Shown one piece after another: positions 63,679 to 64,000 of a DNA stretch of 64,000 bases. The position numbers and the translations under genes are program-made. How positions within the stretch are numbered: the first letter of the stretch is position 1; the number at the start of each line of letters is the position of its first letter. The stretch covers positions 158,113-222,112 of the forward strand of contig NZ_MRBK01000013.1 of the NCBI RefSeq assembly GCF_001969815.1, in the 5' to 3' direction. The notes under the pieces were generated by a model. The model ran no database searches. It saw only the letters and a program-made list of their open reading frames with translations, and was not told the DNA's origin. Source of the DNA: Bacillus swezeyi (lineage in GTDB: Bacteria; Bacillota; Bacilli; Bacillales; Bacillaceae).

Positions 63679-63791
63679 AAAAACTTTTAATTGTCACTGC
63701 GATTGCTGCCGTTGTATGTTCAGGATGGCTGATGGCTGAAAACCACTCTGTCTCTACTGAAATGCATGTTGCTGAAAAGATGGTCGGATAA
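63675..63791 (+). CDS. Phr signalling peptide precursor
   Basis: A 38-residue secreted pro-peptide. It has a basic start and hydrophobic core (MKKLLIVTAIAAVVCSGWLM), then ENHSVSTEMHVAEKMVG. The last five residues, EKMVG, differ by one from PhrG of B. subtilis (EKMIG), and HVA before it suits the extracellular proteases that release Phr peptides. It overlaps the rap stop (ATGA), the typical rap-phr arrangement. The mature pentapeptide would be imported by Opp and inhibit the upstream Rap. Confidence 0.88.
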   Translation: MKKLLIVTAIAAVVCSGWLMAENHSVSTEMHVAEKMVG

Positions 63792-63801
63792 AAAATGGTT
63801 T

Positions 63802-63834
63802 GAATCCGTCTTGCTGGAAGCAAGGCGGATTTTT
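63802..63834 (+). terminator. Terminator of rap-phr
   Basis: AATCCGTCTTGC and GCAAGGCGGATT pair (one G-T) around TGGAA, followed by T5. Confidence 0.85.
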
Positions 63835-64000
63835 AGCGTATCGACAACCCTCGGATTCGTTGTCAGGCCTGCTGAGCCGGTGCTCATGTACAAGGAAGGA
63901 ACGGCGGTTAATCCTGCCCGAACACCGTCGTCATCATGTCCTGTGAAAGTCCGATGCTTGGCTTTTCTAGACTGCAAAGAATGACAACATCCTAAAACTT
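63835..64000. other. Unassigned window end
   Basis: GC-richer than its surroundings, with small inverted repeats such as GACAAC/GTTGTC near 63842-63861. Open frames exist on both strands but have no ribosome site and no recognised family. Confidence 0.4.

Noticed and set aside
63720..63984. Overlapping frames on both strands at the window end
   Set aside because: They overlap phr and its terminator, lack ribosome sites and show no known motif.

Overview
The window comes from a chromosome of the Bacillus licheniformis group (B. licheniformis, B. paralicheniformis or a close relative). The order yhaA-yhfA-hmoB-pbpF-hemEHY-yhgD-yhgE-fabHB-yhfE-gltT-yhfH-yhfI-lplJ-lcfB-yhfM-yhfN-aprE-yhfQ-yhfR-yhfS-yhfT-yhfU-hemAT-yhfW-yhxC-yhzC-comK-yhjD-yhjE-sipV is the one known from Bacillus subtilis. 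The secreted subtilisin is clearly a Carlsberg-type enzyme. Gene symbols were assigned from protein recognition plus this order; no database search was run.

Layout. (1) 1-9.2 kb: an amidohydrolase and a permease, the heme monooxygenase HmoB, the sporulation-type class A penicillin-binding protein PbpF, and the late heme operon hemEHY. (2) 9.3-24.3 kb: TetR regulator plus YhgE/Pip membrane protein, FapR-controlled fabHB, an M42 peptidase, an unlisted 58-residue CotC-like coat protein, GltT, the tiny zinc-ribbon protein YhfH, YhfI, lipoate ligase, FadR-controlled acyl-CoA ligase, an XRE-AzlC-AzlD cassette and a Ste24-like protease. (3) 24.3-42 kb: subtilisin, a Fur-controlled siderophore uptake operon (binding protein plus two permeases), phosphatase, a yhfU(bioY)-yhfT-yhfS operon with a BirA-like operator, the HemAT oxygen sensor, a Rieske oxidoreductase, comK with its own boxes, SipV, and an Epr-like protease with four lysine-rich C-terminal repeats.

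(4) About 42.2-60.7 kb is a visibly AT-rich island. Its codon use is unlike the flanks. A truncated tyrosine recombinase lies at its left edge, and a decayed cytosine methyltransferase lies just outside its right edge. It encodes a whole allantoin route: allantoinase (allB), allantoate amidohydrolase (allC), ureidoglycine aminohydrolase (allE), two tandem ureidoglycolate dehydrogenases (allD), the FdrA/YlbE/YlbF set now linked to oxamate carbamoyltransferase (allF, allG, allH) and a carbamate kinase (allK). Together these would turn allantoin into oxamate, ammonia and CO2 with one ATP made from carbamoyl phosphate, without oxygen. A PucR-type regulator, an intact MFS transporter, a D-2-hydroxyacid dehydrogenase and a small cupin accompany it. 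Three transporter genes in the island are broken: an NCS1 allantoin permease (only the N-terminal part left), a lactate/glycolate permease (only the C-terminus left) and a second MFS transporter (one-base frameshift).

(5) 60.9-64 kb returns to host-like sequence: the methyltransferase relic, a secreted YjfA-like protein, and a rap-phr quorum cassette whose predicted signal pentapeptide, EKMVG, is nearly that of PhrG. No rRNA, tRNA or CRISPR array was seen.
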